Positions 1-13,400 of a stretch of DNA of 64,000 bases are shown here, in pieces (the stretch's first letter is position 1; the number at the start of each line of letters is the position of its first letter). The translations under genes and the position numbers were made by a program. The notes beneath the pieces are model-generated. The model was not told the DNA's origin, did not search any database, and was given only the letters and a program-made list of their open reading frames with translations. Origin of the DNA: Macrobrachium rosenbergii (lineage: Eukaryota; Arthropoda; Malacostraca; Decapoda; Palaemonidae); assembly GCF_040412425.1 (NCBI RefSeq), contig NC_089756.1, forward strand, positions 3,528,998 to 3,592,997, in the 5' to 3' direction.

Positions 1-3000
1 CAGTTTTAGTGGTTTCATATGATTAAGCTGGCCTCTCAGTTAACATTGTGGTTGTCATCAGATTAAGTTGGAGCACAGTTTTAGTGGTTGTCATCAGATT
101 AAGCTGACCTCTCAGATGATATTGTGGTTGCCATCAGATTAAGCTGGCCTCTCAGTTTATTTTGTGGGCGTCATCAGATTAAGCTGGCCTCTCAGTTGAT
201 ATTGTGGTTGTCATCAGAGTAAGTTGGGAGCACAGTTTTAGTGGTTGTCATATGATTAAGCTGGCCTCTCAGTTGAAATTGTGGTTGTCATCAGATTAAG
301 TTAGGAGCACAGTTTTAGTGGTTGTCATCAGATTAAGCTGGCCTCTCAGTTGATATTGTGGTTGTCATCAGGTTAAGCTGGCCTCTCAGTTTATTTTGTG
401 GGCGTCATCAGATTAAGCTGGCCTCTCTGTTGACATTGTGGTTGTCATCAGATTAGGTTGGGAGCACAGTTTTAGTGGTTGTCATCAGATTAAGCTGGCC
501 TCTCAGTTGATATTGTGGTTGTCATCAGATGAAGTTTGGAGCACAGTTTTAATGGCTGTCATCAGATTAAGCTGGCCTCTCAGTTGATATTGTGGTTACA
601 TCATTTGTCATCACATTAAGCTGTCCTCTCTCAGTTTATTTTGTGGGCGTCATTAGATTAAGCTGGCCTCTCAGTTAATATGGCGGTTGTCATCAGGTTC
701 ATCAGTCTGGAGCATAATTCTAGTGGTTGTCATCAGATTAAGCTGGCCTCTCAGTTGATATTGTGGTTGTCATCAGATTAAGCTGTCCTCTCAGTTTATT
801 TTGTGGACGTCATCAAATTAAGCTGGCTTATCAGTTGATATTGTGGTTTTTGTGTCATCAGATTAAGATAGGGGCACAGTTTTAGTGGTTGGCATCAGAT
901 TTAACTGGCCTCTCAGTTGATATTGTGGTTGTCATCAGATCACAGATCAAGTTAGGCCTCTCAGTTTATTTTGTGGACGTCATCAAAGGTTAAACTGGCA
1001 GTTTTAGTGGTTGTCATCAGATTAAGCTGGCCTGTCAGTTGATATTGTGGTTGTCATCAGATTAAGTTCGCCTCAGATCAGTTTATTTTTGGGCATCATC
1101 AGATTAAGCTGTTCTCTCAGTTGATATTGTGGTTGTCATCAGATGAAGTTTGGAGCACAGTTTTAATGGCTGTCATCAGATTAAGCTGGCCTCTCAGTTG
1201 ATATTGCACTTGTTATCAGATTAAGCTGTCCTCTCAGTTTATTTTGTGGGGGGTCATTAGATTAAGCTGGCCTCTCAGTTAATATTGTGGTTGTCGGCAG
1301 ATTAAGTTGGAGCACAGTTTTAGTGGTTGTCATCAGATTAAGCTGGCCTCTCAGTTGATATTGTGGTTGCCATCAAATTAAGCCTGCCTCTCAGTTTATT
1401 TTGTGGGCGTCATCAGATTAAGCTGGCCTCTCAGTTCATATTGTGGTTGTCATCAGATTAAGTTTGGAGCAGTTTTAATGGTTTCATATGATTAAGCTGG
1501 CCTCTCAGTTGATATTGTGGTTGTCATCAGATTAAGTTAGGAGCACAGTTTTAGTGGTTGTCATCAGATTAACCTGGCCTCTCAGTTGATATTGCGGTTG
1601 TCATCATATTAACCTGGCCTCTCAGTTTATTTTGTGGGCGTCATCAGATTAAGCTGGCCTCTCTGTTGACATTGTGGTTGTCATCAGATTAGGTTGGGAG
1701 CACAGTTTTAGTGGTTGTCATCAGATTAAGCTGGCCTCTCAGTTGATATTGTGGTTGTCATCAGATGAAGTTTGGAGCACAGTTTTAATGGCTATCATCA
1801 GATTAAGCTGGCCTCTCAGTTGATATTGCGGTTGTCATCACATTAAGCTGTCCTCTCAGTTTATTTTGTGGGCGTCATTAGATTAAGCTGGCCTCTCAGT
1901 TAATATGGTGGTTGTCGTCAGATTAAGTCTGGAGCATAATTCTAGTGGTTATCATCAGATTAAGCTGGCCTCTCAGTTGATATTGTGGTTGTCATCAGAT
2001 TAAGCTGTCCTCTCAGTTTATTTTGTGGACGTCATCAAATTAAGCTGGCTTATCAGTTGATATTGTGGTTGTCATCAGATTAAGATAGGGGCACAGTTTT
2101 AGTGATTGGCATCAGATTTAACTGGCCTCTTAGTTGATATTGTGGTTGTCATCAGATCACAGATCAAGTTAGGAGCACAGTTTTAGTGGTTGTCATCAGA
2201 TTAAGCTGGCCTGTCAGTTGATATTGTGGTTGTCATCAGATTAAGTTCGCCTCTCAGTTTATTTTTTGGGCATCATCGGATTAAGCTGTTCTCTCAGTTG
2301 ATATTGTGGTTGTCACCAGATTAAGTTGGAAGCACAGTTTTAGTGGTTGTCATCAGATTAAGCTGGCCTCTCAGTTGATATTGTGGTTGTCATCAGATCA
2401 AGTTAGGAGCACAGTTTTAGTGGTTGTCATCAGATTAAGCTGGCCTCTCAGGTGATATTGTTGTTGTCATCAGATTAAGTTAGGAGTACAGTTTTAGTGG
2501 TTGTCATCAGATTAAGCTGGCCTCTCAGTTGGTATCGTGGTTGTCATCAGATTAAGTTGGCCTCTCAGTTTATTTTGTGAGCGTCACAAGATTAAGCTGG
2601 CCTCTCCGTTGATATTGTGGTTGACATCAGATCAAGTTAGAAGCACAGCTGTAGTGGTTGTCATCAGGTTAAGCTGGCCTCTCAGTTGATATTGTAGTTG
2701 TCATCAGATGAAGTTTGGAGCACAGTTTTAGTGGCTGTCATCAGATTAAGCTGGCCTCTCAGTTGATCTTGTGGTTGTCATCAGATTAAGCTGGCCTCTC
2801 AGTTTATTTTGTGGTTGTCATCAAATTAAGCTGGCATCCCAGTTCATTTTGTGGCTGTCATTAGATTAAGCTGGCCTCTCAGTTTATTGGTTGTCATCAG
2901 ATTAAGTTAGTAGCACAGTTTTTGTGGTTGTTGTCAGACTAAGATGGCTTCTCAGTTGATATTGTGGTTTTCATCAGATTAATCTGGCCTCTCAGTTGAT

Positions 3001-3510
3001 ATTGTGATTGTCATTAGATTAAGCTTGTATCCCAGTTTATTTTGTGGTTGTGATTAGATTAAGCTGGCCTCTCAGTTTATTTTGAGGTTGTCATCAGATT
3101 AAACTGACATCCTAGTTTAATTTGTGGTTGTCGTTAGGTTAAGCTGGCCTCTCAGTTTACTGGTTGTCATCAGATTAAGTTAGGAGCAGAGTTTTAGTGG
3201 TTGTCATCAGATAAAGCTGGCCCCTCAGTTGATATTGTGATTGTCATCAGATTAAGCTGGCCTCTTAGTTGATATTGTGGTTGTCAGCAGATTAAGCTGG
3301 CCTCTCAGTTTATTTTGTGGTTGTTATCAGATTAAGTTAGGAGCATAGTTTTTGTGCTTGTTGCCAGATTAAGCTGGCCTCTCAGTTGATATTGTGGTTG
3401 TCATTAGATTAAGCTGGCCTTACAGCTTTGGATGTTGCCAGATTAAACTGACCCAGGAACTTTTGTTGTTGTTAGATAAGCTTGGCCTTTAATTTGATCT
3501 TGTTTTTGCT
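1..3510. repeat. Minisatellite array A, 40/37 bp units
   Basis: Tandem array running off the left edge of the window. The main unit is about 40 bp, starting GATTAAGCTGGCCTCTCAG and ending GTGGTTGTCATCA. A second 37 bp unit has GGAGCACAGTTTTAGTGG in the middle, and a third carries TTTATTTTGTGGGCG. The three unit types are interleaved in a recurring order, which gives a higher-order period of about 1.22-1.24 kb (see findings). Units become divergent after about 2900 and fade out near 3510. No coding potential is apparent. Confidence 0.95.
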
Positions 3511-3529
3511 GACTGTTCAATCTGGCCTC

Positions 3530-3767
<238 letters not shown>

Positions 3768-5236
3768 CACAAGCTCGTAACACTTGCTAGCATTTTGTTT
3801 TCTTCATGCCATCAAATTGGTATGCAAATTGTTCGTACTTCACTTTGTAAGAAATATGTACATTTTTCATTTACTTATTGCAACCTAGGAAAGTATAATA
3901 CTTAACTCACTTGCCTAATCTTATGAAGCTACACGAGGTTGATAAAGACACGAACATTCATTCTTCCGTTTTGGAATCAAAAGTCATCCCTCTTGCTTAC
4001 CAAACAACTCTCTAAATTTGACATCATCACTTCTTCTTCGTCTTCTTCTTCTTCTTCTTCTTCTTCTTCTTCTTCTTCTTCTTCTTCTTCTTCTTCTTCT
4101 TCTTCTTTGATTTATGCTAACATTCCGAGGTCGCTGTAGATGGTCGCGGTTAGTTACGTAAACAAAACTGTAAAAATAAGCATGATAAAATAACTGCTGT
4201 TCTTTGATTGTTTGTATTGTGCATTCAGTAATCACGATAATGGCTGTTTCAGATCTGAATAGACATTGCCGACAAAAAGCAAAATTGAAAGGAATTTTAT
4301 GCATCTTAGAGATGTTAGACATACTCTAGGTCAACAGAGCGCTATGAAATCAAGTTTCTGCAGTCAGTCGCTACTTTTAATGTGAACATTGGTACATTTC
4401 AGAATTGTTTGTCCCTCATAGAAACGTGTTTAGCTGACGTCATTCGGCTCTGAGGATTTTGTTACTTATTCTGTTTCAAGATGTTTTGTAGCTATTTGTG
4501 AATATACTAAAAAATCCTTATATTTATTTGTCCCTCATAGAAACGTGTTTAGCTGACGTCATTGTTCGACTCTGATGGACCTCCCAAGATACAAGACCAA
4601 TAATTCTCCAACCCACCAGCGGCATGTGATTCCGTCCCATCCCGTCGTTTTAACGTTTTCTTTTGTTTGTTTATCTTCTTATTCTGCTCAGAGGCCGCGT
4701 CAATCCCCTCGAGAATCCCCTCTCCTGTGTGTTCCGCCACGACCTCTCTTTCTTTCCCATGGACGAGGCGATCAAAGAAACTGAGATCTTACGCGTGACA
4801 CAGGCGACTGCGGAAATCTTGCTCCGCGTGACACGCCATTCTGCCTAGCGGGGAAATTTATGCTCAAGCATGCCTCTTTTCTCCTGCCCGTGCACGTGTC
4901 GGCTGCGCATGCGTGCGTTTGCATAAGGAATTTGTTTGAGCCTATGTACACATACAACAGTCCGTTGTTTGCGCGTGTTTGTTAATTTACTTTATTCTTT
5001 TCTAATAACTGATCTCTACTTCCGTATTTCCTGTTGTGATTTACATTTTTATCTAATTATTTTTTAATTTGTTAATTTATTTTTCCTTTCCTAATAACTG
5101 ATCCCTTCTTTCTGTATTTCCTATTACCCCTTCTGTTGCTTCATTCTAATGAACACCGTAGGCTATTCTCTGGAAGACTGAATTTCAAATCAATGGCCTT
5201 TTGGTGGGCTTGTTCCATATGAGTATGGTTCATCCT

Positions 5237-5320
<84 letters not shown>

Positions 5321-5688
5321 CTTTCTGAAGTTTGTAAAGCGTTAGATCCTTCCTCTTCGCGGCCAACTTTATGATGGCAACATCAGTCTTGTGAGATCTA
5401 AATAGTCATTTTATTTTCAGAATTAAATTTTGACTTAAGTGATATTTTCATTCGGTCCCTAATGGCGGGTGAAGATGAGTCATTTCTATCCTTTTTTTAT
5501 ATCCTTTTTGTAGGATATTTATTAGGTTTTGTGATTCCCTTTTTGAGTGTTGTTTATTACTGTAAACGGTAATTTTAGTTCTTGTTCGATTTTACAATTA
5601 AACAAGATTAATACAAAGGCCACCAGGCAACTGTCCCTGTGTTTTTCATTTTCCTTACTCCGGCCGCCCACGCTCTATTGGGAAATCG

Positions 5689-5692
<4 letters not shown>
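3768..5692. other. Single-copy-looking spacer with SSRs, no gene seen
   Basis: Holds a (CTT)n tract at 4029-4106 and an (AAT)n tract at 5240-5320. A 37 bp sequence containing CATAGAAACGTGTTTAGC is present twice in direct orientation, near 4408-4444 and 4527-4564. The stretch 4660-4930 is mildly CpG-rich. I see no ORF with protein-like composition; the Ser-rich and Arg-rich frames over 4029-4106 are microsatellite translations. Confidence 0.6.
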
Positions 5693-5726
<34 letters not shown>

Positions 5727-5750
5727 AGGGGGTGCATAATTTACTGTGTA

Positions 5751-5810
<60 letters not shown>

Positions 5811-5949
5811 TCAGTCGTTAGGTGGGTGTGGGAGACATAGGTGATCTTTGTCAAGAGAAGAGAAAAGAAGAAGAAAAAGAAACACTTATCTAAGTCCAGC
5901 ATTCATCCAGAAGTCACGTCGCCTTTTCCAGCTTATCCGGGTTTCGGGG

Positions 5950-6019
<70 letters not shown>

Positions 6020-6115
6020 TCCCCCCCTCCCCTTCTTGTATGGCCGTTACATTCTTGTCCCGTGTTTGTTAGTACCACAGATATAACCGTTTCGTCTTTG
6101 ACTTCCCTTTGATGC

Positions 6116-6169
<54 letters not shown>

Positions 6170-6226
6170 CAACAGTAAATTTTGTACCTCTCTCTCTCTC
6201 TCTCTATCTCACACACACACACACAC
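5693..6226. repeat. Cluster of (GA)n, (GT)n and (CT)n microsatellites
   Basis: Tracts at 5693-5725 (GA), 5749-5770 (GT), 5770-5808 (GA), 5950-6016 (CT), 6118-6166 (CT) and 6188-6226 (CT then CA). They are separated by short unique segments. Nothing else is recognisable. Confidence 0.95.
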
Positions 6227-6369
6227 ATATGCAGTAAATTATACACCTGATTCTCATTCGACTGCTGTGGGTTCCATATAGGGTGGAGAAAGTTAAAACT
6301 ACTGACAGGCGTGAGTAGTCATTGCTCTGTCAATATATGCACTATCATCATTATACCAAAGCAAGCTTG

Positions 6370-6620
6370 TTGGCATGCGCTACAAGCGCTGGAACCCGGG
6401 GCTGCAGTCTCCCCTACCCTCCCGATCCCATACCTATCCCCCCCTCCACCTGGGGTGAACAAACAGGCTTGCAGGAGGAGGGTGGATGCCTCCCCTACCC
6501 TCCCTTTCCCCTACCTACCCACCCTCCCCCACCAGGGGCGGACAAACTTGTTTGCAGGAGGTGGGTGTCTGTGTCATGTCTCCCCTACTGTCACCCGGTG
6601 GAGGACAAACAAGATCAGAT
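6370..6620. repeat. Short GC-rich tandem repeat, about 3 copies
   Basis: An imperfect unit of about 105 bp containing GCAGGAGG, CTCCCCTACCCTCCC and GGGGCGGACAAAC occurs about three times. The third copy is partial. The open frames here are Pro-rich by composition only. Confidence 0.7.
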
Positions 6621-6639
6621 CCACTCGGATTTTAGTATT

Positions 6640-6995
6640 ATCAAAAATAACAGAAAGCCTCGACGAGGTAGTATTTTCCTTACAGACACTAAGCCAGTGA
6701 TCACATCATTCAGAATCGTGATTTTTGTGCCGTTTTCTCGAAAAGCGGTAATATTTACCTCACCGAGGCGAAACATCATCAGAGCATTCTCGCAAAGCAG
6801 GAGGTACTTCAAACGCCAACTTCTCAAAATCGTGATTGCTGTGCCGTTCTCAAAAAAAAAAAAAAAAAAAAAAAAAGCCTCGACGACGTAGTATTTACCT
6901 CACCAAGACGAAGGCAGTCATTAGACATCAAGCAATGCAGAAAGTTGGCTACTTATAATGCAACTTTGTAAAATCACGATTTATGCGGTTTTCCA
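6640..6995. repeat. Imperfect ~110 bp tandem repeat, about 3 copies
   Basis: Copies share GCCTCGACGAGGTAGTATTT, then a stretch starting ACCTCACCGAG, and AATCGTGATT followed by GCCGTTTTC. A 25 bp poly-A run (6852-6876) lies inside the second copy. Coding signal is absent. Confidence 0.65.
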
Positions 6996-7449
6996 AAAAT
7001 AAAATCTTTTAGACCTATTCGAAAAGGAAAGAGAGAGAGAGAGAGAGAGAGTGAGGGGAGTTCAGTACTGGGCCAAGTCGGTGTTACCTGTTTCACTGAT
7101 AAGCGGCAGGTAGAATATCAAAGCACACTTCCATCAGGCAACTTCCCGTTGTCAGACAGTGAGGGGGGGACGCCCTTTCTGTTCATCAACTGGAAGCACA
7201 GTGAGATAACGAAGAACAGATTCATATAATCTTGAGAAAGAGAGAACAGCTGAGAAATCAAGTTCATCCTTTTTTGGAATACTAAGTGAAGGCAAGAACA
7301 GTGAACAAAAGTTACTGCAGTTATCTTTTTGTAAGGATAATAATATGTGATTATTCTTAATTATTCTTGATTATTCTTGTGGGAGAATGGCCTTTTGTGA
7401 GGAGCATATCTGCTTAAAGGTGTCTTTTGTTATAATGAACAATACTCTT
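6996..7449. other. Spacer before array B, nothing recognised
   Basis: Contains a short (GA)n run at 7030-7051 and otherwise unremarkable sequence that leads into the first degenerate 30 bp units of array B. Confidence 0.5.
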
Positions 7450-10400
7450 TAAGGTTACCCTAATGATATAAGAATGTCCATAGACGATTATTACTGGATA
7501 AGGATATCCCGTGATTACGATTGTTCCTGGTAAGGGTGTCCTTAGATGATGATTGTTCCTGGTTAAAGGTATCCTTCGATGATGATTGTTAATGGTTAAG
7601 GATATCCTTGAAGATTATTATTCCTGGTTAAGGATCTCCTAAGATGATGAGTATTCCTGGTTAAGGGTATCCTGAGATGATGATTATTCCTGGTTAAGGA
7701 TCCCCTTAGATGATAATTATTTGTGGTTAAGGATATCCTTAGATGATGACTATTTCTGGTTAAGGATATCCTTAGATGATGATTATTTGTGGTTAAGGAT
7801 ATCCTTAGATATTGATTGTTCCTGGTTAAGGATATCATTGAAGATGATTATTCCTGGTTAAGGATATAATTGGATGATGATTATTCCTGGTAAATGATGT
7901 CCTTAGATGATGATTATTTATGGCTAAGGATATCCTTAGATGATGATTATTTCTGGTTAAGGATATCCTTAGATGATGATTATTTCTGGTTAAGGATATT
8001 CTTAGATGATGATTATTTCTGGTTAAGGATATCCTTGGATGATGATTATTTCTGGTTAAGGATATCCTTAGATGATGATTGTTCCTGGTTAATGATATCC
8101 TTAAAGATGATTATTCCTGGTTAAGGATATAATTGGAATGATGATTATTCCTGATAAAGGATGTCCTTAGATGATCATTATTCCTGGTTAAGGATATCCT
8201 TAGATGATTATTATTTGTGACTAAGGATATCCTTAGATGATGATTATTTGTGGCTAAGGATATCCTTAGATAATGATTGTTCCTGGTTAAGGATACCCTT
8301 GAAAATGATTATTCATGGTTGAGGATATAATTAGACGATGATTATTCCTGGTAAAGGATGTCCTAAGATGATGAGTATTTCTGGTTAAGGATATCCTTAG
8401 ATGATAATTATTTCTGGTTAAGGATATCCTTAGATGGTGTTTATTTCTGGTTGAGGATATCCTTAGATGATGGTTATTCCTGGGTATGGATCTCCTAAGA
8501 TGATGAGTATTCCTGGTTAAGGATATAATTAGATGATGATTATTTGTGGTTAAGGATATCCTTAGATGATGATTGTTCCTGGTTAAGGATATCCTTGAAG
8601 AAGATTATTCCTGGTCAAGGATATAATTAGATGATGATTATGCCTGGTAAAGGATGTACTTGAAGATGATTATCGCTGGTTAAGGATCTCCTAAGATGAT
8701 GAGTATTCCTGGTTAAGGGTCTCCTGAGATGATGATTATTCCTGGTTAAGGATATCCTTATATGATGATTATTCCTGGTTAAGGATATCCTTAGATGATG
8801 ATTATTTGTGGTTAAGGATATCCTTAAAAATGATTGCTCCTGGTTAAGGATATCATTGAAGATGATTATTCCTGGTTAAGGATCTCCTGAGATGACGATT
8901 ATTCCTGGTAAAGGATGTCCTTAGATGCTGAGTACTACTGGTTAAGGATCTCCTAAGATGATGAGTATTCCTGGTTAAGGGTATCCTGAGATGATGATTA
9001 TTCCTGGTTAAGGATATCCTATGATGATAACTATTCCTGGTTAAGGGTGTCCTTAGATGATGATTATTTCTGGTTAAGGATATCCTTAGATGATTATTTG
9101 TGGTTAAGGATATCCTTAGATAATGATTGTTCCTGGTTAAGGATATCCTTGAAGATGATTATTTCTGGTTAAGGATCTCCTAAGATGATGAGTATTCCTG
9201 GTTAACGATATAATTAGATGGTGACTATTTGTGGTTGAGGATATCCTTAGATGATGATTGTTCCTGGTTAAGGATATCCTTGAAGATGATTATTCCTGGT
9301 TAAGGATATAATTAGATGATTATTCATGGTAAAGGATATCCTTGAAGATAATTATTACTGGTTAAGGATCTCCTAAGGTGATGAGTATTCCTGGTTAAGG
9401 GTATCCTGTGATGATGATTATTCCTGGTTAAGGATATCCTTAGATGATGATTATTCCTGGTTAAGGGTGTCCTTAGATGATTATTATTCCTGGTTAAGGA
9501 TATCCTTAGATGATGATTATTCCTGGTTAAGGATGGTTAAGGGTATCGTGAGGTGATGATTATTCCTGGTTAAGGATATCCTAAGATGATGATTTTTCCT
9601 GGTTAAGGATAACCTTAGATGATGATTATTCCTGGTTAAGGATATCCTTAGATAATGATTATTCCTGGTTAAGGATATCCTTCGATGACGATTATTCCTG
9701 GTTAAGGGTGTCCTTAGATGATGATTATTCCTGGTTAAGGATATCCTTAGATAATGATTATTCCTGGTTAAGGATATCCTGAGATGATGATTATTCCTGG
9801 TTAATGATATCCTTAGATGATGATTATTTGTGGTTAAGGGTGTCCTTAGAAGATGATTGTTCCTGGTTAAGGATATCCTGAGATTACGATTATTCCCGGT
9901 TAAGGATCTCCTAAGATGATTAGTATTCCTGGTTAAGGATATCCTTAGATGATAATTATTCCTGGTTAAAGATATCCATAGATGGTGATTATTCCTGGTT
10001 AAGGATATCCTTAGAAGATGATTATTCCTGGTTAAGGGTATCCTTAGATGATGATTGTTCCTGGTTAAGGATATCCTTGGAGATGATTATTCCAGCTTAA
10101 GGACCACCTGAAATGATGATTATTCCTGGGTAAGGATCTCCTGAGATAACGAGTATTCCTGGTTAAGGATATCCTTAGATGATGATTATTCCTGGTTAAT
10201 GATATCCTTAAATGATTATTACTGGTTAAGGATATCCTTAGATGATGATTATTTGTGGTTAAGGATATCCTTAGAGGATAAATATTCCTGGTTAACGATA
10301 TCCTTAAATGATGATTATTCCTGGATAAGGATATCCTTAGATTATGGTTATTTCTGGTTAAGGATATCCTTAGATGATGAATATTCCTGGTTAAGAATAG

Positions 10401-13400
10401 CCTTAGAAGATGATTATTACTCGTTAAGGATATAATTAGATGATTATTATTACTGGTAAAGGATGTCCTTAGATAATAATTATTCTAGGTTAGGGATCTC
10501 CTGAGATGATGAGTATTCCTGGGTAAGGATGTACTTCAGTGATGATTATTCCTGGTTTAGGATCTCCTGAAATGAAGACTATTCCTGGTTAAGGATGTCC
10601 TGAGATGATGGTTATTCCTGGTTAAGGATCTCCTGAGATGATGGTTATTCCTGATTAAATACTTCATTGGATGATGATTATTCCTGTTTAAGGATGTAAG
10701 TAGATGATGATTATTCCTGGTCAAGGAAGCCCTTTGATGATGATTGTTAGTGGTTAAGGATCTTCTGATAAGATAATTATTCCTTTTTATGGATCTCATG
10801 AGATGACTGTTATTCTCGGTTAAAGATACCCTGTAATGAGAGTTATTCCTGTTTAAGGATGTCTTGAGATGATGATTATTTGTGGTTAAAGATGTCCTTA
10901 GATGATGATTATTCCTGACTAAGGATGTCCTTAGATGATGATTATTCCTGACTAAGGATGTCCTCATATGAAGGTTATTCCTGGTTAAGAAGTCCTTAGA
11001 TGATTATTCCTTGTTAAGGATCTCCAGAGATGATGATTATTCCTGGTTAAGGATGTACTTTGATGGAAATTATTCCAGGTTAAGGATCTCCTGAGATGAT
11101 GATTATTCGTGGTTAATGACACCCTGTGATGATTATTATCACTGGTTAAGGATGTCCTTAGATGATTATTATTCCTGGTTAATGATCTCCTGAGATGATT
11201 ATTATTCCAGGGTAAGGATGTCCTTGTTACATGATTATTCCAGGTTAAGGATCTCCTGACATGATGATTATTCCTGGTTACGGAAGTCCTTAGATGATGA
11301 ATATTCTGGATGAAGGATCTCCTGAGATGATAATTATTCCTGGTCAAGGATGTCCTTATATGATGATTATTGCTGCATAAGGATATACTGACATGATGAT
11401 TATTCCTGGTTAAGGATACCAAGTAATGAAAATTACTCGTGGTTAAGGATGTCCTTTGATGATGATTATTAATGTTTGAGGATGTTGTAAGGTGAAGATA
11501 TTCCTGGTTAAGGATCTCCTTTGATGATGATTATTCGCGGTTAAGGATACCCTGTGATGAAGATTATTCGTGGTTAAGGATGTACTTTGATGAAAATTAT
11601 TCTAGGCTAATGATATCCTGAGATGATGATTATTCGTGGTTAAGGACACCCTGTGATTATAATTATTTGTTAATGGTGTCCTTAGATGATGATTATTCCT
11701 GGTTAACGATCTCCTGAGATGATGATTATTCCACGTTAAGGATGTGCTTGTTTAAGGATTTCCTGAGATGAAGATTACTCCTGGTTAAGGATCTCCTGAG
11801 ATGATGATTATTCCTGGTTAAGGATTTCCTTGTATGATGATTTTTCCTGGTTAAGGATGTCCTTAGATGAGAATTATTTCTGTTTAATGATGTAATTAGA
11901 TGATGATTATCCCTGGTTTAGGATGTCATTAGGTGATCATTATTCCTGGTTAAGGATTTCCTGAGATGATGATTATTCCAGGTTAAGGATGTGATTAGAT
12001 GATGATTATTCCCGGTTAAGGATCTCCTGAGATGTAGATTATTTCTGATTAAAGATTTCTTGATATGATGATTATTCCTGGTTAAAGATCTCCTTAGGTG
12101 ATGATTATTCCTGTTTAAGGATGTAATTAGATGATGATTTTTCCTGATTAAGTTTGTCCTTTGATGGTGATTATTCCTGGTTAAGGATATCCGGAGATGA
12201 TTTTTTTCTGGTTAAGGATGTCCTGAGATGATGATTATTCTTGGTTAAGGATACTCTGTAAAGTGAGTTACTCTTGGATAAGGATGTCCTGAGATGATGA
12301 TTATTCCTGGTTAAGAATCTCCTGAGATGATTATTCCAGGTTAAGGATGTCCTTAGATGATGATTATTCCTGGTTAAGGATCTCCTGAGATGATCATTAT
12401 TCCAGGTTAAGGATATCCTTAGACAATGATTATTCCTGGTTAAGAGGGTCCTTAGATGATGATTCTTCCTGGTTAAGGATGTCCTTTGATGGTGATTATT
12501 CCTGGTTAAGGATGTCCTTTGATGATGATTATTCCTCGTTAAGGATATCCTCAGATGATGATTATTCCTGGTTAAGGATGTCTTGAGATGATGATTATTC
12601 CTGGTTAAGGATTTCCTGAGATGATGATTATTCCTGGTTAAATATGTCCTTAGATGGTGATTATTCCTGTTTAAGGATGTAATTAGATGATGATTATTCC
12701 TGGTTAAGGAAGTCCTTTGATGATGATTATTCTTGATTAAGGATCTCCTGAGATGATAATTATTCCTTTTCATGTATCTCTTGAGATGGCGATTATTCTT
12801 TGTTAAGGATACCCTTTAATGAGAGTTATTCCTGGTTAAGGATGTCTTGAGATAATGATTATACCTGGTTAAGGATGTTCTTAGATGATGATTATTCCTG
12901 ACTAAGGATGTCCTTATATGATGATGATTCCAGGTTAAGGATCTCCTCAGATGATGATTATTCCTGGTTATGGATGTCCTTAGATGATGATCATTCCTGG
13001 TTAAGGATCTCCTGAGATGTTGATTATTCCAGGTTAAGGATGTCCTGAGATGACAATTATTCCTGGTTAAGGATGCCCGGTATTGAAGTTTACTCCTGGT
13101 TAAGGATGTCCTTTGATGATGATTATTAATGGTTAAGGATGTCCTAAGATGAAGATTTTTCCTGGTTGTGGATCGCCTTAGATGATTATTATTCCCGGTT
13201 AGGGATGTCCTTTGATGATGATTATTCTTGGTTAATGATCTATTGAGATGAAGATTATTATGGGCTAAAGATTTCTTTAGATGATGAGTATTCCTGGTTA
13301 AGGATCTCCTGAGATGATGATTATTCCTGGTTAAGGATGTCCTTTGAAGATGATTGTTCCTGGTTAAGGATAGCCTGTGGTGAAGATTATTCCTGGTTAA

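Noticed and set aside
3984..4322. Ser-rich and Arg-rich ORFs over a trinucleotide tract
   Set aside because: Both strands give homopolymer translations of (CTT)n. The same applies to Asn, Ile or Leu runs at (ATT)n tracts and to Ile-Tyr runs at (TA)n tracts.
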